Shown piece by piece: positions 49,099 through 57,396 of a DNA stretch of 64,000 bases; within the stretch, counting starts at the first letter, position 1; every line of letters begins with the position of its first letter. The stretch covers positions 124,001 through 188,000 of the forward strand of contig NZ_FZNO01000007.1 of NCBI RefSeq assembly GCF_900188025.1, in the 5' to 3' direction. The DNA is from Blastococcus mobilis (lineage in GTDB: Bacteria; Actinomycetota; Actinomycetes; Mycobacteriales; Geodermatophilaceae). Position numbers and translations under genes: made by a program. The notes under the pieces were generated by a model. It ran no database searches. It worked only from the letters and a program-made list of their open reading frames with translations, and was not told where the DNA came from.

Positions 49099-49802
49099 TG
49101 ACCGCACCCGTGGTCCCGCAGACAGCCGAGGTGGAGGACGACGTGACCGTCCCCGGAGCCGCTCGCCGCAGCCCGCTGCGGACCGTCCTCCTGGCCGTGA
49201 TCGCGGTCGGCCTGGTGCTCCTCGGCGGCGGCCTGGCCGTCGCGCTGGGCATCGGGCGGACGGCCGACCCGACGGTGGACTCGGTCGACGCCGGGTTCTC
49301 CCGGGACATGGCGCGCCACCACCTGCAGGGCGTGGAGATGGCCAACCTCGTGGCCGAGCGCAGCCAGGACCCCGAGATCCGCCAGCTGGCGTTCGACATC
49401 TCCGCCGCGCAGACCAACCAGGCCGGCCGGATGCAGGGCTGGCTGGCGCTGTGGGGGCTGCCGACGACCGGCGGGGACACCATGGCGTGGATGTCCGACT
49501 CCGGTTCGCACGCCGGCCACGACATGCCCTCGGACGGTGCCCTGATGCCCGGCATGGCGACGGAGGAGGAGCTGGCGAACCTGCGGCAGCTGTCGGGGAC
49601 CGCGTTCGACGTCGAGTTCCTGCGGCTGATGATCCGGCACCACCAGGGCGGCAGGGACATGGCGGAGTACGCCGCCGAACACGCGCAGGAGCGGGCCGTC
49701 CGGGAGCTCGCCGACACGATGGCGCAAACCCAGACGGCCGAGACCGGGACCATGACCGACATGCTCGCGGCGCGCGGCGGCACCCCGCTCCCGGCGCCGT
49801 GA
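49098..49802 (+). CDS. DUF305 family protein
   Basis: 234 residues. One membrane helix (about 26-52) then a ferritin-like helical DUF305 domain duplicated in two HH-containing repeats: RDMARHHLQGVEMANL and LMIRHHQGGRDMAEYA. His/Met-rich character (GSHAGHDMPSDGALMPGM) suggests metal, perhaps copper, binding, which is inference. It is coupled to the DUF3105 gene. Confidence 0.9.
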   Translation: MTAPVVPQTAEVEDDVTVPGAARRSPLRTVLLAVIAVGLVLLGGGLAVALGIGRTADPTVDSVDAGFSRDMARHHLQGVEMANLVAERSQDPEIRQLAFDISAAQTNQAGRMQGWLALWGLPTTGGDTMAWMSDSGSHAGHDMPSDGALMPGMATEEELANLRQLSGTAFDVEFLRLMIRHHQGGRDMAEYAAEHAQERAVRELADTMAQTQTAETGTMTDMLAARGGTPLPAP

Positions 49803-49861
49803 GGGCCTGCGTCCGGCCCCCGTCGGGCGGCTGATAGCGTTCTCTCCGCACGAACGGACGA

Positions 49862-49933
49862 GCCCCCGTAGCTCAGGGGATAGAGCACTGCCCTCCGGAG
49901 GCAGGGGCGCAGGTTCGAATCCTGCCGGGGGCA
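49862..49933 (+). tRNA. tRNA-Arg(CCG)
   Basis: Full cloverleaf: acceptor GCCCCCG/CGGGGGC, D-stem GCTC/GAGC, anticodon stem CTGCC/GGCAG with loop CTCCGGA (anticodon CCG), T-arm GCAGG TTCGAAT CCTGC, discriminator A. CCA is not encoded. Reads CGG, a frequent codon here. Confidence 0.97.
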
Positions 49934-49992
49934 CTCATCCGATCCACGCCGACGCGGCCCGGCGACCACATGCGGTACGCCCGAGCCCGCAC

Positions 49993-49998
49993 TAGCGT
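49993..49998 (+). promoter_or_regulatory. Leaderless-type -10 for the alpha/beta hydrolase
   Basis: TAGCGT, 8 nt before the ATG at 50007. Confidence 0.4.
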
Positions 49999-50006
49999 CC
50001 CGCCTC

Positions 50007-50894
50007 ATGCAGAGCAGCGGAATCCAGCGGGCCCAGGTGGGCGACCTCGAGATCGCCTACGAGACCTTCGGCGACGCGGGCGATCCGCCGGTGCTGCTGG
50101 TCATGGGCCTGGCGACGCAGATGATCGGCTGGCCGGACGACTTCTGCGCCGGTCTGGCCGACCGCGGCCATTTCGTCGTCCGGTTCGACAACCGGGACAT
50201 CGGGCTGTCGACGCACCTGCACGCCGCCGGAGCGCCCGACATCATGGCGATGTTCGGGGGCGACGTGTCGACGGCCGCCTACGGGCTCACCGACCTGGCC
50301 GACGACACGATCGGCCTGCTCGACGCCCTCGGCCTGGACAGCGTGCACCTGGTGGGTGCGTCGATGGGCGGCATGATCGCCCAGCTGGTCGCGGTGCAGG
50401 CTCCCGAACGCGTGCGCAGCCTCACCTCGATCATGTCGACGACCGGGGAAGCCGGTGTCGGCGCACCCGCCGAGGTCGCCCTCCCGGTCTTGCTCGCACC
50501 GGCTGCCACCGACCGCGAGGGCGCGATCCAGCGGGTGATCAACACCTACCGGGTCATCGGTTCGCCCGGCTTCGAGTTCGACGAGGCCGCGCTCCGCGAC
50601 CGCGCGGGGCTCGCGTTCGACCGCGCACACGACCCGGCCGGGGTCGCGCGGCAGCTGGCGGCCATCCTCACCACGCACGACCGCACACCCGACCTCGCGA
50701 AGATCTCGGTGCCCACCCTCGTGATCCACGGCTCGCACGACACGCTGGTCGACGTCAGCGGCGGCCGCGCCACCGCGGCCGCGATCCCCGGCGCCGAGCT
50801 GCTCGTCGTCGACGGCATGGGGCACGACCTGCCGCGCGCGGTGTGGCCGGAGATCACCGACCGCATCAGCGCTCTGGTCGCGCGGGCCGGCTGA
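50007..50894 (+). CDS. Alpha/beta-hydrolase fold protein
   Basis: 295 residues. Nucleophile elbow GASMGG (Ser), acid in VIHGSHDTLVD and His in DGMGHDLP. Oxyanion region LLVMGLATQM. N-terminus DLEIAYETFGD matches the epoxide hydrolase/esterase-like group, but the substrate is not evident. Convergent with the SDR gene 13 bp away. Confidence 0.87.
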   Translation: MQSSGIQRAQVGDLEIAYETFGDAGDPPVLLVMGLATQMIGWPDDFCAGLADRGHFVVRFDNRDIGLSTHLHAAGAPDIMAMFGGDVSTAAYGLTDLADDTIGLLDALGLDSVHLVGASMGGMIAQLVAVQAPERVRSLTSIMSTTGEAGVGAPAEVALPVLLAPAATDREGAIQRVINTYRVIGSPGFEFDEAALRDRAGLAFDRAHDPAGVARQLAAILTTHDRTPDLAKISVPTLVIHGSHDTLVDVSGGRATAAAIPGAELLVVDGMGHDLPRAVWPEITDRISALVARAG

Positions 50895-50907
50895 CGCCAC
50901 CGACGCC

Positions 50908-51678
50908 TCAGCTGGTGAGCATCCCGCCCTCGACCGGGATGGTCGTGCCGGTCACGTAGCCGCCGGCGTCGCTGACGAGGAACACGAGTGCCGCGGCCAG
51001 CTCCTCCGGGTCGCCCTTCCGGCCCACGAGCACCCGCGCCAGCTGGGACTCGAGGTAGCCCTCGGGGTACTGGTCGGTCATCTCGGAGGTGAAGAACCCC
51101 GGGGCGAGCGCGTTCACGCGGATCCCCTTGCGGGCGGTCCACTGCTGGGCGAGGTCGCGGGTCAGCCCGATCAGCCCGGCCTTGCTGGCGGCGTACGCGG
51201 CCTGCGGGAGCCCCGCAGTCGTCAGGCCCAGCACGCTGGAGATGTTGACGATCGAGCTGCCCGGCTGCATCACGCGGCCACATGCCTGAGCCATCCAGTA
51301 GCAGCCGTTGAGGTTCACCTCGATGACCTCGCGGAACTGCTCGGGGGTCTCCCGCGTGGCGGGCACCGCCGTTCCGATCCCCGCGTTGTTGACCAGGATG
51401 TCGACCCGGCCGAACTCCCCCATCGCGGCGTCGACGAGGCCCTGGCAGTCCTCCGGGCTGGCGACGTCGGTACGCACGCTGATCGCTCGCCGGCCCGCCT
51501 TCTCCACCGCCTGCTGGGTGTCGGCGAGGCGGTCGACCCGTCGGGCGCCGAGCACCACGTCGGCCCCGGCCTCGGCCAGGGTGCGGGCGAAGACGGCGCC
51601 GAGCCCCGAGGAAGCGCCCGTCACGATCGCCACCCGGTCGTCCAGCCGGAACATGTCGAGGATCGTGCGGTCAGCCAT
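50908..51678 (-). CDS. SDR-family oxidoreductase
   Basis: 256 residues. Classical short-chain dehydrogenase: TGASSGLG (20-27), NNAGIG, catalytic Ser in NISSV and YAASK. C-terminal PVEGGMLTS. Substrate unknown; acetoacetyl-CoA/3-oxoacyl reduction would suit the nearby PHA synthase but also many other roles. ATG 51678 has GGAG upstream. Confidence 0.9.
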   Translation of the reverse strand: MADRTILDMFRLDDRVAIVTGASSGLGAVFARTLAEAGADVVLGARRVDRLADTQQAVEKAGRRAISVRTDVASPEDCQGLVDAAMGEFGRVDILVNNAGIGTAVPATRETPEQFREVIEVNLNGCYWMAQACGRVMQPGSSIVNISSVLGLTTAGLPQAAYAASKAGLIGLTRDLAQQWTARKGIRVNALAPGFFTSEMTDQYPEGYLESQLARVLVGRKGDPEELAAALVFLVSDAGGYVTGTTIPVEGGMLTS

Positions 51679-51791
51679 GTCGGGAGCTCCTGTCGTCGAC
51701 GTCGTCCGCACGACCGTAACGAAGACGTGGGGTAGCTCACCTCCCGGGCGGGTAGAGCGGTCGTCCGAACCCGGCGGGGAGGCAGACGACC

Positions 51792-51941
51792 GTGACCAAC
51801 CTGGCGCAGAACCTGCTCGACAGCGCGGCCAAGGACGAGAACCATCCCGCGCTCCGGATGGACGACGCCGTCCCGAAGGGCCCCACCGGCAAGATCCTCC
51901 GACGGGCCGTGGAGGTACCGCAGGAGGTGGGACAGCGATGA
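51792..51941 (+). pseudogene. Internally deleted acyl-CoA ligase remnant
   Basis: A 49-residue open frame from GTG 51792 with GGGGAGG upstream. Residues 1-26 (VTNLAQNLLDSAAKDENHP, then ALRMDDA) look like the first residues of a long-chain fatty acid-CoA ligase. Residues 27-41 (VPKGPTGKILRRAVE) look like the last ones, including the catalytic-Lys PxGPTGKILRR motif. The roughly 450-residue middle is missing. The stop overlaps the next gene's ATG as ATGA, so the old operon junction survives. Confidence 0.75.
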
Positions 51942-52396
51942 GGCCGCCGTCCGGGCCGAGGAAGCCGGCGCCGTCGCCCCCACTGTGGCGCCAGGCGTTC
52001 GACGCCGCCGAACGGACCGTCGCCCCCCGTGCCGAGGAGCTGGTGCGTGCCCCGTGGTTCACGCTGGGCTCGGCCCTGGCCCGCCGCGCGCAGAACCTCG
52101 CCGGCCGGTCCGCCCAGCAGCTGACCGCGCGCGCCTGGCATCTGCTCAACCTGCCCGCCGGCAGTGACATCAGCCGGCTGCGCGCGCAGATCGGGTCGCT
52201 GGACCGGGAAGTACGGCGCCTGACCCTGCAGCTGGAGACCGAGCGACGCCGCGCCGCCCGCTCCGTGTCCCGCCCGGGACCGACCGAACCGCCGACGACG
52301 ACCACGGAGGACGACGATGCCGACGGTGCCCAGCCCGCAGACGGTGCTCGACCGCGTCCGCCGCGACGTCGAGCGCAACGCCCTGCGCGCCCGTAA
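51938..52396 (+). CDS. Coiled-coil protein preceding PHA synthase (possible PhaE-like partner)
   Basis: 152 residues from ATG 51938. Middle part Ala/Leu/Arg helical (WFTLGSALARRAQNLAGR), then a heptad-like coiled coil (about 77-108, ISRLRAQIGSLDREVRRLTL), then a Pro/Thr/Asp/Arg tail. The last 80 bp overlap the PHA synthase gene, so the tail could be shorter in relatives. The coiled coil near the C-terminus and the position before phaC recall PhaE/PhaM-type synthase partners; this is inference, with no recognised domain. Confidence 0.6.
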   Translation: MRPPSGPRKPAPSPPLWRQAFDAAERTVAPRAEELVRAPWFTLGSALARRAQNLAGRSAQQLTARAWHLLNLPAGSDISRLRAQIGSLDREVRRLTLQLETERRRAARSVSRPGPTEPPTTTTEDDDADGAQPADGARPRPPRRRAQRPARP

Positions 52397-53441
52397 CGGG
52401 ATCAAGCTGGTCGCGGGCGTCGACCGGCCCGGCGTGGGGCAGACACCGAAGGACGTCGTCTGGCAGCGTGGCCGCACCCAGCTGTGGCACTACCGCAACG
52501 ACCCGGAGACCCATGGCGGGGTCCGGTACGGGCCGCCGCTGCTGCTCGTCTTCAGCCTGGTCAGCCGCAGTTACATCCTCGACCTGACCCCCGGCAACAG
52601 CTTCGTCGAGCAGCTGCTCGACGCGGGATTCGACGTGTACATGCTCGACTGGGGCGAACCCGACGAGCGGGACGCGGAGAACCGGCTCGAGGACTACGTC
52701 GACGACTACATCCCCGCCGGGATCGACCGGGTCCTGGAGCTCTCCGGTGCGGACGAGGTCACCCTGTTCGGCTACTGCTTCGGCGGGGACCTCGCGCTGC
52801 TCTACGCCGCGCACCACCCGGACGCGCCGCTGCGCAGCCTCACGGTGCTGGCCACACCGGTGGACTTCCGGCACATGGGCCCGCTCGCCGACATCTTCGC
52901 CGTCGGCGGGATGGACGTGGGTTCCGTTCTCGGCGCCGACGGCAACGTGCCGCCGTCCGTGGTCGTGCAGGGCTTCCGGGCGCTCACGCCCACCGCCGAG
53001 GTGACCCGCTACGTCACCCTCTGGGAGCGGCTCTGGAACGACGAGTACGTCGCCTCCTACCAGGCGATGACCGGCTGGTCGGACGACCACGTGCCCTTCC
53101 CGGGCGCGGCGGCCCGCGAGACCGCGGAGATGCTCGTACGGAAGAACGGGATGGTGACCGACCAGCTGACCGTGGGCGGGGACCCCGTGCACCTCGGTGA
53201 CATCCGGGTCCCCTTCCTCACCGTGCGGGCCAACCGGGACCACATCGTGCCGCCGGACGCGACGGCGCCGCTGATCGACCTGGTGGGCTCGCCGGACAAG
53301 CACGAGCTCTGCCTGGACGCCGGCCACATGGGGCTGGTCGTCGGGCGCACCGCAGCGAAGACGACGGTGCCCACGATCATCGACTTCATCCGGCGGCGGA
53401 GTGATGAGCTGGCCGCCGACGGCTCGGCAGAGGAGGCCTGA
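52317..53441 (+). CDS. phaC: Class III-like poly(3-hydroxyalkanoate) synthase
   Basis: 374 residues, the size of class III PhaC. Lipase-like box GYCFGG with catalytic Cys154; Asp in RANRDHIVPP and His in DAGHMGLVVG complete the triad. LDWGEPDERDAENRLEDYVDDYI is a strong PhaC family block. Would polymerise 3-hydroxybutyryl-CoA or similar. Precursors can come from the thiolase and 3-hydroxybutyryl-CoA dehydrogenase in this window, though stereochemistry for PHB needs the (R)-isomer. Confidence 0.9.
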   Translation: MPTVPSPQTVLDRVRRDVERNALRARNGIKLVAGVDRPGVGQTPKDVVWQRGRTQLWHYRNDPETHGGVRYGPPLLLVFSLVSRSYILDLTPGNSFVEQLLDAGFDVYMLDWGEPDERDAENRLEDYVDDYIPAGIDRVLELSGADEVTLFGYCFGGDLALLYAAHHPDAPLRSLTVLATPVDFRHMGPLADIFAVGGMDVGSVLGADGNVPPSVVVQGFRALTPTAEVTRYVTLWERLWNDEYVASYQAMTGWSDDHVPFPGAAARETAEMLVRKNGMVTDQLTVGGDPVHLGDIRVPFLTVRANRDHIVPPDATAPLIDLVGSPDKHELCLDAGHMGLVVGRTAAKTTVPTIIDFIRRRSDELAADGSAEEA

Positions 53442-53442
53442 C

Positions 53443-53985
53443 GTGGAGATCGTGGAGCTGGGCCCCGAGCGGTGCGACGCCCTCCTGCGCTTCTTCGCGG
53501 AGCTGCCCGAGGGTGACCTGACCTTCATCAAGGAGGAGGTCACCGATCCGGAGACGGTCCGCTCCTGGGCGACCGAGTCCTCACCGGGCGGCCGCTGGGT
53601 GGCCGTCGACGGCGACGAGGTGACCGGTTACGCCGCCGTCCGGCCACTGCCCGGCTGGTCGGACCACGTCGGTGAGCTGCGCCTGGTCGTGGCGACGTCG
53701 CAGCGGGGCAAGGGACTGGGCCGGGAACTGGCGCGCCGGGCCCTCGTGGAGGCGGTCTCCTCCGGGCTGTCGAAGCTGGTCGTCGAGGTGGTCGCCGAGC
53801 AGGGAGCGGCGTTGGCGCTGTTCACCGACCTCGGCTTCACCGGCGAGGCCTTGCTGCGGGACCACATCCGCGACCGCAGCGGCGAGCTGCGCGACCTCAT
53901 GGTGCTGGCCCACCACGTGTCCGACACCTGGTCGGGCATGGACACCGTGGGGATCGCCGACGAGCTCGGGACGCCCGCCGGCTGA
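53443..53985 (+). CDS. GNAT-family N-acetyltransferase
   Basis: 180 residues from GTG 53443, one base after the phaC stop with GGAGG inside it. GNAT motif A is LRLVVATSQRGKGLGRELARRAL (acetyl-CoA pyrophosphate loop RGKGLG); motif B FTDLGFTGEALL. Substrate unknown. Co-transcribed with phaC. Confidence 0.88.
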   Translation: MEIVELGPERCDALLRFFAELPEGDLTFIKEEVTDPETVRSWATESSPGGRWVAVDGDEVTGYAAVRPLPGWSDHVGELRLVVATSQRGKGLGRELARRALVEAVSSGLSKLVVEVVAEQGAALALFTDLGFTGEALLRDHIRDRSGELRDLMVLAHHVSDTWSGMDTVGIADELGTPAG

Positions 53986-53989
53986 CCGG

Positions 53990-55627
53990 TCAGCGCTCGA
54001 CGACCTGACCGTCGGTCACCTGGAGCCGGCGGGTCGTGGCGACCGCCTCGAGCATGCGTCGGTCATGGGTCACCAGGAGCAGGGTTCCCGCGTACTCGGC
54101 CAGGGCCTGCTCGAGCTGCTCGATGGCGGGCAGGTCGAGGTGGTTGGTGGGTTCGTCCAGGACCAGCACGTTCACCCCCCGCGCCTGGAGCAGTGCCAGC
54201 CCCGCCCGGGTCCGCTCCCCCGGGGAGAGCGTCGCGGCCGGGCGCAGCACGTGGTCGGCTGTCAGCCCGAACTTGGCCAGCAGCGTGCGCACGTCCGCCG
54301 TCGGCCAGTCGGGCACCTCGGCGGAGAACGCGTCCAGCAACTGCTCGCCGCCGAAGAAGCGGCTGCGCGCCTGCTCGATCTCCCCGATCTGCACCGCCGG
54401 CCCGAGCGATGCCGCGCCCTCGTCCAGTGGCACCCGCCCGAGCAGGGCGGCCAGCAGCGTGGACTTCCCCGATCCGTTGGCCCCGGTGATGGCGATCCGA
54501 TCGCCCCAGTCGACCTGCAGGTCCAGCGGGCCCAGCCGGAACTCGCCGCGCCGCACCACGGCCCCCCGAAGCGTGGCGACCACGGCACCGGCTCGCGGTG
54601 CGGCGGCGATCTCCAGCCGCAGCTCCCACTCCTTGCGCGGCTCCTCCACGACCTCCAGCCGCTCGATGCGGCGGTCGGTCTGCCTGGCCTTGGCGGCCTG
54701 CTTCTCCGAGGACGCCCGGTTGTGCGCCTTGATGTGCTTGTCGCCGTCCTTGGACTTCTTGATCGAGTCGCGGACGCCCTTGGCCATCCAGTTGCGCTGC
54801 ATGCGCGCCCGCGCCTCGAGCCCTGCCTTGGTGTCGGCGAACTCCTCGTACTCCTCGCGGGCGTGCCGCCGCGCCACCTCGCGCTCGGTCAGGTACGCCT
54901 CGTACCCGCCGTCGACGACGCGGACCAGCTGCTGGGCGAGGTCGAGCTCGACCACCCGCGTCACCGTGCGGGCGAGGAACTCACGATCGTGGCTGACGAC
55001 GACGATGCCGGCGCGGGACCCGCTGACGAATCGCTCGAGCTGGTCCAGTCCGGTCAGGTCCAGGTCGTTGGTGGGTTCGTCGAGGAGGAGGACGTCGTAG
55101 CGGGACAGCAGCAGCGCGGCCAGGCCGACGCGGGCGGCCTGGCCACCGGAGAGGCCGGTGGTCGGGGCGTCCAGGGCGACGCCGGGCGCCACCTCGGCGA
55201 CGACCTCGGCCGCCCGCTCCTCCAGGTCGGCACCCCCGAGAGCCAGCCAGTGCTCGAGCGCGTCGCCGTAGGCGTCGTCCGCGCCTGCCCGACCGACGGT
55301 GAGGGCGTCGGTGGCCGCGTCGAGCGCGGCCTGGGCGGCGGCCACACCGGTCCGCCGGACCAGCGCCCCGAGGACGGTCTCGCTCTCCCGTCGCTCGTGC
55401 TCCTGGGGCAGGTACCCCAGGGTGGCCGTCGGTGGGCTGACGACGACGGTGCCGGCCTCGGCGGGCAGGTCACCGGCCAGCGTGCGCAGCAGCGTGGACT
55501 TGCCCGCGCCGTTGACGCCGACGAGCCCGACGACGTCACCGGGAGCGACGACGAGATCGAGACCGGAGAAGAGCACGCGGGCGCCGTGACCGGCCGCCAG
55601 TCCGCGGGCGACCAGAGTTGCGCTCAC
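53990..55627 (-). CDS. ABC-F family ATPase
   Basis: 545 residues, two ABC domains and no membrane part. Walker A GLVGVNGAGKSTLL and ITGANGSGKSTLL; signatures LSGGQAARVGLA and LSPGERTRAGLA; Walker B LLLDEPTND and LVLDEPTNHLD. The linker between domains is basic and helical. ABC-F proteins act on the ribosome (translation factors or antibiotic resistance). GTG 55627 is 8 nt from GGGAGG; GTG 55633 would be too close. Confidence 0.92.
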   Translation of the reverse strand: MSATLVARGLAAGHGARVLFSGLDLVVAPGDVVGLVGVNGAGKSTLLRTLAGDLPAEAGTVVVSPPTATLGYLPQEHERRESETVLGALVRRTGVAAAQAALDAATDALTVGRAGADDAYGDALEHWLALGGADLEERAAEVVAEVAPGVALDAPTTGLSGGQAARVGLAALLLSRYDVLLLDEPTNDLDLTGLDQLERFVSGSRAGIVVVSHDREFLARTVTRVVELDLAQQLVRVVDGGYEAYLTEREVARRHAREEYEEFADTKAGLEARARMQRNWMAKGVRDSIKKSKDGDKHIKAHNRASSEKQAAKARQTDRRIERLEVVEEPRKEWELRLEIAAAPRAGAVVATLRGAVVRRGEFRLGPLDLQVDWGDRIAITGANGSGKSTLLAALLGRVPLDEGAASLGPAVQIGEIEQARSRFFGGEQLLDAFSAEVPDWPTADVRTLLAKFGLTADHVLRPAATLSPGERTRAGLALLQARGVNVLVLDEPTNHLDLPAIEQLEQALAEYAGTLLLVTHDRRMLEAVATTRRLQVTDGQVVER

Positions 55628-55671
55628 CGGCACAGCCTCCCAAGCCGCCCGTCACCGCGAGCGACCGGTCC

Positions 55672-56751
55672 TCAGGCGTCCTCGTCCTCCGGCCGCTCCA
55701 GGACGTCGTCGGCGAGCTCGTCGAGCATGCCCTCGAGCGGGTTGTCCTCCTCACCCGGCGGACGGCGCCTCACCAGCCACGGCTGCAGGTGGTCGTAGCC
55801 GCGGACCGAGACCCGGCGCAACGGCCGTACGCGGTAGGCGCGGAGCCCGCGCAGCCGCTGGGCCAGTTCCCGGTCCACGAGCACCGTGCCGGGGCGGCCG
55901 AGCGAGGTCAGCCGGCTGGCCAGGTTCACCACGGGCGAGTAGACGTCGCCCAGACGGGTCAGCACGGCGCCGTACGCGGCCCCGACCCTCAGCGGCGGAC
56001 GCTCCTCGCTGTCCCACACCTCCGGCAGCAGCAGCCCGATCTCGACGGCGTCGACCGGGGACGCGGCGGTGAAGAGCACGCCGTCCCCGACGGTCTTGAC
56101 CACCCGGCCGCGGTGCTGCGCGATGACCTCGGTCGCGGTGCTCTCGAAGTCCTCGACCATGGCCCCCAGTTCGCGACCGCCCATGCCCCGGCTGCGTGTG
56201 GTGTACCCGACCAGATCGGCGAAGCCGACCGCGAGCCGGCGCCGGTCCCCCTGGCCGGCCGACGAAGCGAGCAGCCGGTCGGCGTTGGCTGCGAGGTGCC
56301 GCCGCCAGACGTAGCTCTGGATGTCCCGCATCTTGGGCAGCAGCTCACGGGCGACGGCCACGGCCTCCTCGGGCGAGGCGGGCTGACATCCGCCGCCGGG
56401 CTCGGGCCGGCTCAGGGCATCGGCGAGCATGTCGGTCTGCCAGTCGGCCAGTCGTGACAGCGCCTGGCCCATCGCCCGGGCGATGGAGGCCTCGGTGTCG
56501 GCGTCGACGAAGCCGGAGTCGATCAGCTCCGACAGCACCCCGAGCGCCCGGACGTCGGCGTCGGTGAACGCGGGGTCGTCGTCGGCGGCGTCGGGGAAGC
56601 CGAGCGCCCGCCAGAGCCGCTGGGTGCGGTCGGGCGCCATTCCGGCGAGCTCGGCGACCTGGAGCCGCGTGTACCGCCGCGGGCCGTCGAGCAGCAACCG
56701 CTCGATCGCCTCACGGGCGTCCGGGCCGGAGCGCTCGTCCGGGGCGTCCAT
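55672..56751 (-). CDS. Class III adenylate cyclase, Rv1264-like
   Basis: 359 residues. The N-terminal helical regulatory domain (about 10-160, RLLLDGPRRYTRLQVAELAGM) resembles the pH-sensing autoinhibitory domain of M. tuberculosis Rv1264. The C-terminal catalytic domain has metal Asp D179 (FADLVGYT) and D223 (VGDGVLF), adenine-selecting K219 and D269, and transition-state N276 and R280 (VNLASRL). All are present, so it should be an active homodimeric cyclase. Acidic C-terminal tail. Confidence 0.92.
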   Translation of the reverse strand: MDAPDERSGPDAREAIERLLLDGPRRYTRLQVAELAGMAPDRTQRLWRALGFPDAADDDPAFTDADVRALGVLSELIDSGFVDADTEASIARAMGQALSRLADWQTDMLADALSRPEPGGGCQPASPEEAVAVARELLPKMRDIQSYVWRRHLAANADRLLASSAGQGDRRRLAVGFADLVGYTTRSRGMGGRELGAMVEDFESTATEVIAQHRGRVVKTVGDGVLFTAASPVDAVEIGLLLPEVWDSEERPPLRVGAAYGAVLTRLGDVYSPVVNLASRLTSLGRPGTVLVDRELAQRLRGLRAYRVRPLRRVSVRGYDHLQPWLVRRRPPGEEDNPLEGMLDELADDVLERPEDEDA

Positions 56752-56766
56752 CTGCGGTCCGCGACC

Positions 56767-57237
56767 TCAGTCGGTGGTGTGCACGACGAGCACGTCGCAT
56801 GCGGACCGCCGGGTGGCATCGGCCGGGACCGAGCCGAGCAGCCGACCCTTGATGCCGGCCAGACCACGGTTGCCGACGACCAGCAGGTCGGCGTTCTCCC
56901 GACGCACGACCTCCAGCAGCGCCTCGACCGGCGAGCCCTGTACGGCGACGGTCTTCACGCTTCCTGCACCCGCCGCGCCGGCGCGCTCGGCAGCGGTGCG
57001 CACCGTGTCCTCCGCCGGGTGCGAGCCGACCACCTGGTAGGCCTCGTCCCGGAGGACGTCCTGGGCGCGGGCCAGTTCGCGGTCGTCGGCCTCGGTGGGC
57101 AGGTAGGCGCAGGCGATGACGAGCGTCGCGTCACACGCGCCGGCCAGCACACCCGCCCGCGCGACCGCGCGCAGGGAGGACTCCGAACCGTCTGTTCCCA
57201 CGACGACCGTCCGGTAGGCGTTCGAGGTGTCGGTCAC
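56767..57237 (-). CDS. Universal stress protein (UspA family)
   Basis: 156 residues, one Usp domain. ATP-binding signature GNRGLAGIKGRLLGSVPADATRRSACDVLVV (G-2x-G-9x-G-(S/T)); N-terminal VVVGTDGSESSLRAV. GTG 57237 follows TAGAGT by 7 nt. Divergent from the ABC transporter. Confidence 0.93.
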   Translation of the reverse strand: MTDTSNAYRTVVVGTDGSESSLRAVARAGVLAGACDATLVIACAYLPTEADDRELARAQDVLRDEAYQVVGSHPAEDTVRTAAERAGAAGAGSVKTVAVQGSPVEALLEVVRRENADLLVVGNRGLAGIKGRLLGSVPADATRRSACDVLVVHTTD

Positions 57238-57244
57238 GGCGCGG

Positions 57245-57273
57245 ACTCTATGTGACCGTGTGCCGGCGGTCAC
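57245..57273 (-). promoter_or_regulatory. Leaderless promoter for the universal stress protein
   Basis: Minus strand GTGACC (57273-57268), 17-nt spacer, TAGAGT (57250-57245), 7 nt, GTG. The -35 forms an inverted repeat with GTGACC on the plus strand at 57252-57257. Confidence 0.55.
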
Positions 57274-57396
57274 GCCCGAGATGATCTCCGGCGCCGGGGG
57301 TGCGGTGCGGCGCGCCGCGGGCTCTCGGGGCTCACGGGAGCGCTCCTCGGTGCGCTTGGATGGGTTCGGACCCGCGCCCCACGACGAGGAGACACC

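Noticed and set aside
51308-52396. A single 362-residue plus-strand gene running from inside the SDR gene to within phaC
   Set aside because: The first part is antisense to the SDR gene; only the part from ATG 51938 has a sensible start and context.
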